A DNA stretch of 64,000 nt from JAWKNZ01 sp041391425. GTDB lineage: Bacteria; Bdellovibrionota_B; Oligoflexia; Oligoflexales; JAWKNZ01. Positions 39,628 to 49,405 of this stretch are shown here, in pieces. Each line of letters opens with the position of its first letter. The first letter of the stretch is position 1. The notes under the pieces were generated by a model that ran no database searches, was not told the origin of the DNA, and worked only from the letters and a program-made list of their open reading frames with translations. The stretch is taken from NCBI GenBank assembly GCA_041391425.1, contig JAWKNZ010000004.1:248001-312000 (forward strand). The letters are read 5' to 3'. A program made the translations under genes and the position numbers.

Positions 39628-40090
39628 TAGGATTCTCTGATAAGTTAATAAGATGTTCCAAAACAAATTGAGGAATGCTGGTTGGCTTGCCTTGTTGATT
39701 TATCGACACTAGTCTTATATTAGCTTCAACAATAGGTCTTTTACCATCTGTAGACGCATTACCCTTTGACCGTATATAAGCCTCCTGTTTAAAGTCAATA
39801 ATAGGTGAGGTTGTAAAGGGAGCAACTGAAATAATTTCTAACATATCCCCAAAGACCGCTGGCCGCTTATACCTCAATTCTGCATTTGCTACGACAAAAT
39901 GAAAATTTTCTTCGTACAACTGTCGCAGATAATCGGCACCAAAAATATGCTCTCTCGCCCTTTCAAAGAATTTTAAATAATTCGCATGGTATACATATCC
40001 GGAAAAATCAGTGTCTTCATAGTAAATCGATATGCGATGACTGCCCTTTAATATTCCTAAGGGTTTATTATCAGTTCCAGTACTTTCCAT
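39617..40090 (-). CDS. ybgC: YbgC-type acyl-CoA thioesterase
   Basis: A 157-residue hotdog-fold thioesterase. The signature YYEDTDFSGYVYHANYLKF contains the catalytic aspartate. The family hydrolyses short or medium acyl-CoA; in many Gram-negatives ybgC sits with tol-pal, but not here. It overlaps hslO and the MTA phosphorylase gene, which suggests a compact operon. Confidence 0.85.
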   Translation of the reverse strand: MESTGTDNKPLGILKGSHRISIYYEDTDFSGYVYHANYLKFFERAREHIFGADYLRQLYEENFHFVVANAELRYKRPAVFGDMLEIISVAPFTTSPIIDFKQEAYIRSKGNASTDGKRPIVEANIRLVSINQQGKPTSIPQFVLEHLINLSENPNVE

Positions 40091-40949
40091 ATAATAAAGA
40101 TAACCTCTTCTTAGCTTCTGGAGAAATAGCCTCGGGTGCAGTTATAATGGCAAATTGACCTGCGTTATGGCATTTACAGCTATGTTTGACCGGCATTTTT
40201 TCCGCTACTTGGGCAACAATGTCATTTGCAAGCTTCGAATTTGCACGAAGCACCGCTAATACCGCCTCCACAGACACATCCTCCTCGGACTCATGCCAAC
40301 AGTCATAATCAGTAGCCAATGCCAACATTCCATAACACATTTCAGCTTCCCGACAGAGTTTCGCCTCAGGTATAGCCGTCATTCCTATCGTAGAAGGGTT
40401 CATACTACTACGATAAAAACGAGACTCAGCACGGGTTGAAAACTGTGGACCTTCAATACAGACATACCCCCCACCATCATGATAGGAAGCATTACACATT
40501 TCACTGGCCGATAGGATAGCCGTCCTCATATGCTGGCAAAAAGGATCAGCAAACTCGATATGCCCAACACACCCTCCACCAAAAAAACTGGCGTTCCTAA
40601 TACCCTTGGTACGGTCAAATAATTGATCAGGGACAACCATGTCACCAGGCTTAATATGTTCCTGCATGATACCGACCGCCGACACCGACATAACATGGGT
40701 CACACCCAATTTTTTAAAAGCATATATATTCGCCCGATATGGAACTTCTGTTGGTAATAGCTTATGCCCCCTAGCATGCCGTGGAAGGAAATAAACACTC
40801 TTACCATTAATCTCAGCTTCCATAATACTATCTGAGGGTTTTCCGAAAGGCGTATCAATATAGTGCTCATTAATAAGCTTGGCGTTTTCCATTTGATAAA
40901 CACCTGATCCACCTATCACACCAAGCACCACATTACGTTCACCCACCAT
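40071..40949 (-). CDS. mtnP: 5'-methylthioadenosine phosphorylase family protein
   Basis: A 292-residue nucleoside phosphorylase: LGVIGGSGVYQME, LPRHARGHKLLPTEV, GGGYVCIEGPQFSTRAES and GMTAIPEAKLCREAE all match MTA phosphorylase. It recycles 5'-methylthioadenosine. In a futalosine-pathway organism a nucleosidase or phosphorylase must also release adenine from aminofutalosine; whether this enzyme does so is conjecture. It lies 3 bp downstream of tex. Confidence 0.87.
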   Translation of the reverse strand: MVGERNVVLGVIGGSGVYQMENAKLINEHYIDTPFGKPSDSIMEAEINGKSVYFLPRHARGHKLLPTEVPYRANIYAFKKLGVTHVMSVSAVGIMQEHIKPGDMVVPDQLFDRTKGIRNASFFGGGCVGHIEFADPFCQHMRTAILSASEMCNASYHDGGGYVCIEGPQFSTRAESRFYRSSMNPSTIGMTAIPEAKLCREAEMCYGMLALATDYDCWHESEEDVSVEAVLAVLRANSKLANDIVAQVAEKMPVKHSCKCHNAGQFAIITAPEAISPEAKKRLSLLYGKYWN

Positions 40950-40951
40950 GC

Positions 40952-43401
40952 CTAACCTCTCGCATTAAACTTCGCCATAAGGTCTGCTGCCGTAAAAGGC
41001 GTTGATCTTGCTGCATTATTTTTATTAGCCCCTCCAACGCCTCTAGCATTTTTCTTCTCTCCCTGAGACGCTTGCCTTGAAGCATGGGGTTTATTGGCTA
41101 ATGCGCCATTAGCCTGCGAATTAGCAGAATTTGCGGCTTGTGTTGAAGACGCACCGCTTTTACAGCTCAAGCTAATCCTTTTTCTAGCAATATCCACTTC
41201 TAAAACGCGGACATTTAAAACATCGCCAACGGAAACCACAGATGCAGGATCGCTGACAAACTCGTCCGACAATTGACTAATATGAACAAGTCCATCTTGA
41301 TGGACACCTATATCCACAAAGGCTCCAAAGTTAGTAACATTAGTGACGGTTCCCTTGAGTTTCATATCCTGTTTTAAGTCCTCAATTGTGCTAACATCAT
41401 CCGAAAACATTAAACGAGCACCATCTTCTCGAGGGTCCCTTCCTGGTTTAATAAGCTCGGCAGCAATATCATCTAACGTTGGTCTACCAACTTCATCACT
41501 AACATATTTGGACCAATCAATGCTGTGAACCACCGAAGCTTTACCTACAAATGCTGAGACATCTGTCTTAATATCTTCTGCTATCTTGTATACAATATCG
41601 TAGCGTTCAGGATGAACAGCAGAATTATCCAAGCAATTGCTTGAATCTGGCACACGCAAAAACCCAGCGCTCTGCTCAAAAGCCTTGGGGCCAAAACCCT
41701 GTACTTTTTTTATTTCGCCACGGTCACTAAACTTCCCATTTTTGTCCCTATGATCGACAATATTTTTTGCCAGAGTCGAGCTAATACCTGAAACATAGCT
41801 TAACAATTTATGGGAAGCTGTGTTGACATTTACCCCCACCCTGTTAACACAACTTTCTACCGTTTCTTTAAGACTCTTACTCAGCTTTGAGACATTACAG
41901 TCATGTTGGTATTGTCCAACACCAATAGAACGGGGTTCAATTTTTACAAGTTCCGCTAAAGGATCTTGTAGCCTACGAGCTATGCTAATAGTACTGCGAA
42001 TAGTCGGATCCAAATCAGGAAACTCTTCACGTGCTATGTTTTCAGTAGAATAAACACTTGCGCCAGCCTCGTTGACGACCGCACGTTTAACTCCTTTTAA
42101 ATCCTTTTCTTTGATTGCAGCCAAAACAATTTGATCAATTTCTCTACTTCCTGTCCCATTACCAATGGCAACACATTCCACCTGGTATTTCTGAATAAGG
42201 CCGGCGATAACTTCAATAGCCTCTTTACTCTTTGGTGTATCTGTCTTCCCAGGAGTCGGGTAAACAGTATTATAGTCCAACACTTTACCCGTATCACTGA
42301 CAACAGCCAATTTTGATCCTGTTCTCATTCCAGGGTCGATACCAAGTACAGGCTTACCAGGAATAGGTGGCAGAAGAAGGAGGTTCTCAAGGTTTGTAGA
42401 AAAAACTTTTATAGCTTCATCTTCCGCCTGCCTTTTCAAATTCATGCGAAATTCAGTTTCTATTGATGGTGAAATCAGCCGACGGTATGCGTCTTCCGCA
42501 ACCTTAGCTATCCACGCGCTAACTTCTGGGGTTGTTTGCTCTTCGCCAACTACTAATGAGGTTAGCAAATTAATTATTTTATCTCCATCGACTTCGATAT
42601 TAACCCGGAGGATATTTTCTTTCTCGCCTCGAAAAATAGCCATAACTCGATGAGAAGCTGCATCTGCCAACGACTCTTGATATTCAAAGTAGTTCTGATA
42701 CTTCGGGCTATTCTCCAAGCGTTTTTTCTTATCTTTTTCTGATTCACGACTTGACCCTTCGCTCAAAGTCGAAACTAGCTTAGCAGTCTGATAACTCAGA
42801 TCTCTAACTGCAGAACGTATTTCCGCAGTTTCATTGATTCTTTCTGCTAAAATATCAGCAGCACCGGTTAAAGCAGAAGCCACATCTGGAACCACTAATT
42901 TCTGCTCAATTTTCTTTCTGCTATCATCTCTGGCGTCGTAACATAACTTGCAGCCAAGCTTTGCAAATCTTTAAGTGTTGCTCGTTCAGCTAAAATTGCT
43001 GTCAACAAAGGTTCAAGTCCCTTTTCTTTGGCAACCGATGCACGTGTTTTTCTCTTAGGTTTAAATGGTAGGTATAAGTCTTCAAGCTCCTGCTTCGATT
43101 CGCACGCCATAAATTTTGCTTTTAACTGTGGATACTTAGCTTGTAATTCAGGCTTCGCTTTACAATGCTCCTCTACAACTTTTAAGTAACGCTCTTTCGT
43201 TCCTTCTAGCTCAGTAAGATAGACATAGCGGTCCCTCACTTCTCTTATCTTCAACTCATCCATGGAGCCATGCATTTCTTTACGATAACGCGCAACAAAC
43301 GGAATCGTACAGTCTTCATCAAAAAGCAATTTAATTACGTTGGCAGTATAATGTTCTTCTTCACCGGCTTCTTTAGCAATCTTTTTAACTAAATCTAACA
43401 T
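40952..43401 (-). CDS. tex: Tex-family RNA-binding protein, interrupted by a -1 frameshift
   Basis: About 815 residues: N-terminal Tex domain, YqgF-like RNase H fold (VLGIDPGMRTGSKLAVV), helix-hairpin-helix region, and an S1 domain (GTVTNVTNFGAFVDIGVH) near the C-terminus. An Ala/Asn/Ser-rich tail of ~70 residues follows. The first 168 residues end in a stop at 42895; one extra A in the A4 run (plus-strand 42910-42913) restores ERKIEQKLVVPDV and joins both halves. Tex is a conserved transcription-associated factor. A short homopolymer miscall is the simplest explanation. Confidence 0.88.
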
Positions 43402-43556
43402 AGGCTTCCAAAGTCACTTTCAAGTTTGTTGAAATTTATATTCGTTATTTTGGGTCGTAGAGGACAGGATACTTTGTACAATCGATCTAAGCAATCACAT
43501 TTCATGACTAAACCATAGCTCTTTAAAATCACGAAGAGAGCAACTGTACACTTAAT

Positions 43557-43951
43557 CCCGGATCCGAATTTCTAGCCGGTTGCGGCGTTGCTTCGTCGTC
43601 AGGAAATCCTCATGTACCAACATGTACACTGCGGTTTCCCACCTCCTCGCGCCTAGCGCCCGACCGAACTTCGAATCCGGTGAAAATTCCGAATTTCTAG
43701 CCGGTTGCGGCGTTGCTTCGTCGTCAGGAAATCATGTACCAACATACACTGCGGTTTCCCACCTCCTCGCGCCTAGCGCCCGACCGAACTTCGAATCGGA
43801 AATTCGAATTTCTAGCCGGTTGCGCTGTCGTCAGGAAATCCTCATGTACCAACATGTACACTGTGGTTTCCCTCCTCCTCGCGCCTAGCACCCGACTGAA
43901 CTTCGAATCCGGTGAAAATACTACAGTTTTTCAAAAAATTTCAGATCCCGG
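43557..43951 (+). repeat. Outer repeat family A, three partial tandem copies
   Basis: Three head-to-tail partial units (about 43557-43688, 43689-43803 and 43804-43951). Only the first has the left end and only the last the right end (ATTTCAGATCCCGG). CTTAAT flanks the whole array at 43551-43556 and 43952-43957, a perfect six-base target duplication. None contains element B. Open frames here (43580-44021) are repeat translations. Confidence 0.9.
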
Positions 43952-44157
43952 CTTAATACAATACCTAAATGCACCCCAATTCCATACAACAGCTAAGAAC
44001 TGCCCAAAACACGTCACCTAAGTACATAGAAAAAAGTTTGGGAGTTACGAATCCACGATGAAGACACTTTTCCCAAGGGCAATACATAAGTTTTATATGC
44101 TGAGCAGCTTCCTAGCTCTGTATTTACAGTTTAGATTGGCAACTATCTAAGACAACC

Positions 44158-44574
44158 TTAGCAAAGCTCGGTCGCAGAGAAGAAATAGGCAATTTCTTGT
44201 GCTGCAGTCTCAGGCGCATCAGAGCCATGGACAGTATTTTCACCAACACTCTCAGAAAACATTTTACGGATAGTGCCTTCTTTAGCATCAGCCGGGTTTG
44301 TAGCCCCCATGATTTCTCTATTCTTCGCTATAGCGTTTGTGCCTTCCAGACACATGACAACGACTGGACCTGAAATCATAAAATCTACCAATTCACCAAA
44401 AAAAGGCCGTTCCTTATGCACTGCATAAAATCCTTCGGCCTCAAATCTTGACAGCTTTTTTAGCTTCATACCAGCAATACGTAAGCCTTCTTCTTCAAAG
44501 CGGCTAATAATTTTCCCAATTAGATTTCTCTTCGTACCATCTGGTTTGATGATTGATAAAGTACGTTCTGCCAC
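44158..44574 (-). CDS. ndk: Nucleoside diphosphate kinase
   Basis: A 138-residue enzyme that equilibrates nucleoside di- and triphosphates. The start is GTG 44574 (AERTLSIIKPDG), chosen because AAGGAG lies six bases upstream; an ATG 21 bases earlier would put that site inside the gene. Catalytic histidine is in ENTVHGSDA, and the GATNPADA block is present. Confidence 0.93.
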   Translation of the reverse strand: MAERTLSIIKPDGTKRNLIGKIISRFEEEGLRIAGMKLKKLSRFEAEGFYAVHKERPFFGELVDFMISGPVVVMCLEGTNAIAKNREIMGATNPADAKEGTIRKMFSESVGENTVHGSDAPETAAQEIAYFFSATELC

Positions 44575-44595
44575 GATAAACTCCTTCAAAATCAA

Positions 44596-45005
44596 TAAAA
44601 TAATATAATTAGCCGGAATAAACGACTATGAAACTCTCTTCCAAAAGCTCTTAATGTTCACTGTTCGTACACAAATAAGGAAAATATCCTTATTATAGGC
44701 ATATATAACATCAATACGTTCATTACGAACAAAAATTAAGCTTTAGAAACCTTGTCCGTTGCAAGTAAATTCGCTTAAAAATCAAACAAGCGCTTTTTAG
44801 CAGGCAGATAGTACATTTTCCATAGAAATAGGCAAGAGATGGTTTTACCCAAGGGCTGTCAACTTTTACAGCTAAATAGCCTTAATGCTCGATGAGATTC
44901 CGAAGACCCCTAACACCATAAATTTGTAGAAGACTCGAAGAAAGATCTATTTTAAAGAGATCAAAACACAAGTTTTATTAACAATGGGCTGTCACTTTAA
45001 CAGCC
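44596..45005. other. Intergenic region with two similar small hairpins
   Basis: No gene is visible. Two related hairpins are present: GCTGT/ACAGC at 44855-44872 and GGCTGT/ACAGCC at 44987-45005. The second directly follows the stop of the minus-strand lipoprotein gene and may be its terminator, though no T-run follows. An ATAAGGA/TCCTTAT palindrome lies near 44676-44694, upstream of ndk. Confidence 0.45.
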
Positions 45006-45233
45006 TTAAAAGCAACGCAGTTTACCATCAATTTTAACAATACGGGTTCCCCCCGTCTTATGGCAACGATTTACAGCTTTTTGATATTGAGGAACTTCCA
45101 CCTCATTTATCGGATTTGAGCCGCTTTCGTTACCAGAAACCCCTCCACCCATACTGCTACAACCGGTTATAAGTATATAAATCACGGCAAAGCCTCCCCA
45201 TGCCAATCGACCCAAATGCTCACCCTTTCGCAT
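45006..45233 (-). CDS. Small putative lipoprotein
   Basis: A ~75-residue protein beginning at ATG 45233 after a GGAGG site. It has a hydrophobic signal ending in the lipobox ILITGC, then a Gly/Ser-rich stretch. The mature part ends in a short motif with two cysteines (NRCHKTGGTR, LRCF). I do not recognise a family. It stands alone between two gene-poor regions. Confidence 0.55.
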   Translation of the reverse strand: MRKGEHLGRLAWGGFAVIYILITGCSSMGGGVSGNESGSNPINEVEVPQYQKAVNRCHKTGGTRIVKIDGKLRCF

Positions 45234-45245
45234 AATTTCCTCCAA

Positions 45246-45688
45246 TTTTTCAACACGATAAGATATCTAAGCCCAGCCAGAACTTTAATTAGAAGCCGTT
45301 TAGCATATCTGTTTTCGTAAGATGCTCACACCCAAACCCAAACATCAACTAAATGTCAAAGCTGTGTCGACGTTTCACTCCTGCCAACAAAATCCTTGAG
45401 CCTCAAGCAAGCTCAAGAAGGCGAAAGCCAAGCCTGCCTCTAATTTATTTTAACATTTTAAAACTTTCATTGGTAATGCGTTAAGCTTAATTTTTCTATA
45501 AACAGAATTGCATTCTGTAAAAATATCTAATATCTACGATGCCATAGGGGGGAAAATAGAATATCACAATTATCTGCGTATAATTGGGAAGGCTTTTTTC
45601 TGAATTAATTTAACGACACTGCATGCCGGGCAACTTCTCAGCCCAACTTTTGCTTTTGGGAAAATTTGTTTGGATTTAAGAATAAATA
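45246..45688. other. Intergenic region with a relic of element B
   Basis: About 440 bp with no gene. Bases 45361-45403 resemble the left part of element B (GTGTCGACGTTTCAC, then AATCCTTGAGCC), with many differences and no right end; I read this as an old remnant. The rest shows no recognisable RNA or promoter. Confidence 0.45.
45361..45403 (+). mobile_element. Degenerate remnant of element B
   Basis: Over ~43 bp it aligns with the left end of element B (GTGTTGACGTTTCATT against GTGTCGACGTTTCACT, then CCTTGAG in register). The right half is missing. It suggests that the family has been present long enough to decay. Confidence 0.45.
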
Positions 45689-46462
45689 ATGGATATTACC
45701 TCTAACTTTCACATGCACCAGGAAGGAAACACCTTGCAACTAAAATTTATATTAGTAGAACCACTCGATCCTAGAAATGTCGGTTCAGCTGCCAGAGCCT
45801 TGAAAACGATGGGACACCAAAACTTAGTCTTAGTTAATCCGTGTGATCACTTGTGTGGCAAAGCAAAGGCTTTAGCTCACGGCTCTTTCGATATATTAGA
45901 AGCCGCCGAAGTTTATTCTAACTTTTCCGAAGTCACGCAGTCGGTAGATTTTTTAATTGGCACCACTGCCCGCCACCGCAAATCTAAGATACGTTATTGC
46001 GATTCTCGAGAAATTCCTTCCATTATCGAAGAAAAAAGTCGCTTAGTCCAAACTATCGGTATAGTCTTTGGCGCTGAAACCTCTGGCCTAAAAAACGAGG
46101 TCATTCACCAATGTGATCTAGTTACCAGTATTGCCACAGCATCCCCGCACCCTTCATTAAATTTAGCGCAATCGGTCATGATTTTTTCTTATCTAGCAAG
46201 CCAGCTGAACAAAACTACGACTCAAGATTGGCGGATCGATGCCAATACAGCACAAAAATCAGAGTATCGATCCATGCGCGATGGTGTTTTCGAATTAATG
46301 GATCAAATCAAGATGCCCCATAATAATTCGGTAAAACGCTATGTACGCGGTGCTATTGCCCGCTTAGGCTATGATGACTTATACTTATTGCACGCTATCC
46401 GCCGCCAAGTGGCTTATACCATCAACAAACTACAAAATATCTCAGACAAAGAAGTCGAATAA
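45689..46462 (+). CDS. trmJ: TrmJ-like tRNA 2'-O-methyltransferase
   Basis: A 257-residue SPOUT methyltransferase. The three knot motifs are visible: LVEPLDPRNVGSAARAL, GIVFGAETSGLKNEV and SLNLAQSVMI. A C-terminal helical extension fits TrmJ, which methylates the ribose at tRNA position 32. Start could be 45689 or the in-frame ATG at 45713. It overlaps the next gene by one base (TAATG). Confidence 0.85.
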   Translation: MDITSNFHMHQEGNTLQLKFILVEPLDPRNVGSAARALKTMGHQNLVLVNPCDHLCGKAKALAHGSFDILEAAEVYSNFSEVTQSVDFLIGTTARHRKSKIRYCDSREIPSIIEEKSRLVQTIGIVFGAETSGLKNEVIHQCDLVTSIATASPHPSLNLAQSVMIFSYLASQLNKTTTQDWRIDANTAQKSEYRSMRDGVFELMDQIKMPHNNSVKRYVRGAIARLGYDDLYLLHAIRRQVAYTINKLQNISDKEVE

Positions 46463-47189
46463 TGGAGATCCATCCTATTGGCAAAATCATATCCCCTTAC
46501 CGGAGCAACTTTGGCATTCCCAGACAATCTGGACTTATCACCTGCGCTCAGTCGGCAATTGAATTAACTGCGAGCGAAGAGCATAAGATGGCCCTACGCG
46601 GCTTAGAAGAATATTCCCATATTTGGATTTTGTTTCAATTCCATAAGCTCAAACGAAGTACGTGGAAGCCCTTAGTGCAACCACCACGCTTAGGTGGCAA
46701 AAGAAAATAGGTGTGTTTGCTACAAGATCACCTTACCATCCTAATAGCATCGGCATCTCGGTGGTCCGATTAGTAAATATAGAACAAGTAGATAACGACA
46801 AAATACACGTAAACGTCACTGGTGGAGACCTTCTACATGGAACTCCGGTTATCGACATCAAACCTTATATTCCCTATGCTGATAGTATTGCAGATGCATG
46901 CACAGCCTGGGCAACCCCACCCAAAATCTCTTTAAAAGTAGGCTTTACTACCGAGTGCAAACGCACCTTAAAACAAATCGAAAGCCCTGAAAATCTAGAA
47001 GAACTCATTATTGCGACCCTCGCCTTAGACCCCCGGCCTGGTTATGAGAGAGGTAATAGCAAAGTAGATGGGCAGACTTGGGTCACTCAGCTCTATCAAT
47101 ATGATATCGTTTGGACAGTGGAAAAGGAATATTGCGAAGTTCTGGCAATCAAAGAATCACCAGAACCTACTACTACCTCATTTTCTTAA
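46462..47189 (+). CDS. trmO: TrmO/TsaA-like tRNA t6A37 methyltransferase, interrupted by a -1 frameshift
   Basis: The TsaA fold (IGKIISPYRSNFGIPRQ, EYSHIWILFQFHK, RSPYHPNSIGISVV) is split. The first frame stops at 46710 after GGKRK. Adding one A to the A4 run at 46704-46707 gives GGKRKIGVFATRSPYHPN, so the two frames form one ~242-residue protein. TrmO adds the methyl group of m6t6A at tRNA position 37. It is coupled to trmJ, which acts five bases away in the same anticodon loop. The 3' end overlaps the convergent secreted-protein gene by 17 bp. Confidence 0.85.
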
Positions 47190-47796
47190 CAACCCTATCC
47201 ATACTCAAAGGTAGCTTAACAGGACTGTTAGAAACAGCTTCTGCATTGCCTATATCACTGCCAGAATCGCTAGTACTTGTGCCACTATCAGACGGACCAT
47301 CGGGCCAAGAACTACAAGCATAAGACTCCGTCCAATCGAAAATGGATCCCTCGGTATTGGAGTCTAAAGTTATCCCTTCACCTGCTCTTTGAATATAGGC
47401 CCTACCATCATCACATTCCAAAAGCTCATAGTGGGTCGTATATAACACTTCACGGTAGCACTCAGTGTCAATATTACTCCCACGACTTTCACGATCAGAA
47501 CTTTCTTCCGAACTAGGTATTGAACCATCCGGATAAGGCTTAGGCTCAGGTTGTTCTGTTCCGACACAAAATTGAAATGCATTTACAGCCTTCCATCTAG
47601 TCACATCTGCACCCTGTCTTCCCATAATTACGGATGCGAAGGCGATATTACGATTGCTATGGTGTGAACCACTTATACTCGTACCTTTAATACTGTCACC
47701 ATCTTCTCCTACTTCCTCAACATGTCCTGCTGCCTGAGCTAGCGCACTAAAACTTAAGCAACCCGCAAATAATAGCGATAATGTCTTTAATTTCAT
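47173..47796 (-). CDS. Secreted protein of unknown function
   Basis: A 207-residue protein with a clear Sec signal (MKLKTLSLLFAGCLSFSALA). The mature part has five cysteines (VGTEQ region, TECYREV, LLECDDG, SYACSSW), acidic/Pro/Ser-rich linkers and a low-complexity Ser/Asp/Gly tail. An extracytoplasmic, perhaps surface-exposed, role is likely. I recognise no family. It is divergent from the ECF sigma operon, with a ~225-bp shared upstream region. Confidence 0.6.
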   Translation of the reverse strand: MKLKTLSLLFAGCLSFSALAQAAGHVEEVGEDGDSIKGTSISGSHHSNRNIAFASVIMGRQGADVTRWKAVNAFQFCVGTEQPEPKPYPDGSIPSSEESSDRESRGSNIDTECYREVLYTTHYELLECDDGRAYIQRAGEGITLDSNTEGSIFDWTESYACSSWPDGPSDSGTSTSDSGSDIGNAEAVSNSPVKLPLSMDRVVKKMR

Positions 47797-48023
47797 AACA
47801 TTTCCTCATGTAATTAAAATATTTATGGATAAATTAGTTCTTCCTCTTTTAAGTGCAACGAAGCTATTATTAGATCTCAGCACAGTTAAAAATTAATCAA
47901 CATTTTTTTTGAGACGTAAATACAATCGTTTTGCACTATAAGAACATATAAGACTCATGACAAATTTTAGAGATCGCCTCGCAGCAACACAATAGCATTG
48001 AGGATAATAACAGAGGGTACTTT

Positions 48024-48629
48024 TTGCGGCCTAACCTAACATCACAGCAGTATAAAGAGTTCTACCTAGAAACTGTGCCTACTGTAATTTCTTTTCTACG
48101 CCGCCGAGGGGTAACAAAAAAAGAAGATATGGAAGATATCATTCAAGAAACATACATAGAAGCGGCAAAATCATGGCAAAAACTCAATGATTACGATGCT
48201 CGCATCGCGTGGTTACTAACTATCTGTCACAGACAATTCATTCGTTTTTTTAAAAAAAATAAATTCAGGAAAGAAACTCTAATATTCGAAGATATTATAG
48301 ATAAAGAAAATATATTTAATCCAAAAGAAACAGCTATAGAACAACAAATCGACGACAAAACGCAATGCGAGAGGATTGTGGAGATTATAAAAAAAGAAAA
48401 AAATAACAATAAACAAGACGTGTTAAGAAGGTATTATATAGGAGGAGAATCTTTAAAAGATATTTCTGCCACCACTGGCCAAAAACCATCTACCATTACA
48501 ACTTGGCTAAGCCGTTTTCGTGATAAAGTGCAAACTGAGCTAAAAACCATAGGAATGATGAATAAGAAAAAATCTTCACAACATTCGTTTTCTGAAACCG
48601 CGTGGTCTAAACAGGGAATAAAGCTATGA
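48024..48629 (+). CDS. ECF-type RNA polymerase sigma factor
   Basis: A 201-residue sigma-70 family protein with the extracytoplasmic-function layout: region 2 (about 15-85: EDMEDIIQETYIEAAKSW, IAWLLTICHRQFIRFFKKNK), a linker, and region 4 (RRYYIGGESLKDISATTG, then STITTWLSRFRDKV). I chose the TTG start at 48024, as GAGGG sits about seven bases upstream. It overlaps the next start (ATGA at 48626), which encodes a membrane protein; such pairs are usually sigma and anti-sigma. The promoter it recognises could not be read. Confidence 0.8.
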   Translation: MRPNLTSQQYKEFYLETVPTVISFLRRRGVTKKEDMEDIIQETYIEAAKSWQKLNDYDARIAWLLTICHRQFIRFFKKNKFRKETLIFEDIIDKENIFNPKETAIEQQIDDKTQCERIVEIIKKEKNNNKQDVLRRYYIGGESLKDISATTGQKPSTITTWLSRFRDKVQTELKTIGMMNKKKSSQHSFSETAWSKQGIKL

Positions 48630-49405
48630 GCACACCGATTTTATACAAGACTATGCAACTATGGCATCACATTAAAAATAATCGTTTTAGACATAAGCTT
48701 CAAAAGCGACTTATAGAAGAGGCTTTTAGCGAACCTAGCAACGCCTTAGAGAATCAAAAGACCATTAATTCCCAGATTAATCAACCAGATCTAATAAAAA
48801 TGTGGTCGGTGATTGAATTGGAAGCATTCACACCCGGTCCAAGCCCACTTATTAAGAGAAGCAAGCAATTAATATCACTATTTCCCCGCCATCCATTCAC
48901 AGCTGCCTCCTTAGCTATAGCTCTAAGCCTCATCATTTATTCTCGTGGACAAACTTCGCAAGAGACTGTTGAAACGAATATGGTTAGATTTAAAAGCGCG
49001 GAAAAACAAAACTTAAAAGCTGCAAACTTACCACGAATTAGCTTCCGTTTTGCTATTATAGATTCTAGACATGAAATCAAACCGGGAACCAATGGTATGC
49101 AAGTATCACTTGCTGAAAGCATAATGTTTTCAACTGAAGCCAATGGAAACTTGCCTGATGGCGGTTTGAGAGTACAGGTACAAATGGTCGATCCGCAAGG
49201 AAATGAAAGCATTATAATTGCGGACCATCTTTTAAACGAGAAAAAGCACATTTTCTCCGACAAAAATGGTTATATAGTTTATAATCCTACGAAGATTGGT
49301 CCCTATGAATTTAAGTTGTCTGTTCTTTCTCATGGATTATCCCAGCATTCTAATTGGAAGCCATCCTATGAAAATAAATTTAACATTACAGCTGTTGAAA
49401 ACTAA
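48626..49405 (+). CDS. Single-pass membrane protein, putative anti-sigma factor
   Basis: A 259-residue protein. About 90 cytoplasmic residues (containing a Met-Trp-Ser-Val helix typical of anti-sigma regions only by inference) precede one transmembrane helix (FTAASLAIALSLIIY). A ~150-residue periplasmic domain with beta-strand character follows. No zinc HxxxCxxC motif is visible. Translational coupling with the sigma gene is the main evidence for an anti-sigma role. The 3' end overlaps the proposed start of the caspase gene by 38 bp. Confidence 0.6.
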   Translation: MSTPILYKTMQLWHHIKNNRFRHKLQKRLIEEAFSEPSNALENQKTINSQINQPDLIKMWSVIELEAFTPGPSPLIKRSKQLISLFPRHPFTAASLAIALSLIIYSRGQTSQETVETNMVRFKSAEKQNLKAANLPRISFRFAIIDSRHEIKPGTNGMQVSLAESIMFSTEANGNLPDGGLRVQVQMVDPQGNESIIIADHLLNEKKHIFSDKNGYIVYNPTKIGPYEFKLSVLSHGLSQHSNWKPSYENKFNITAVEN

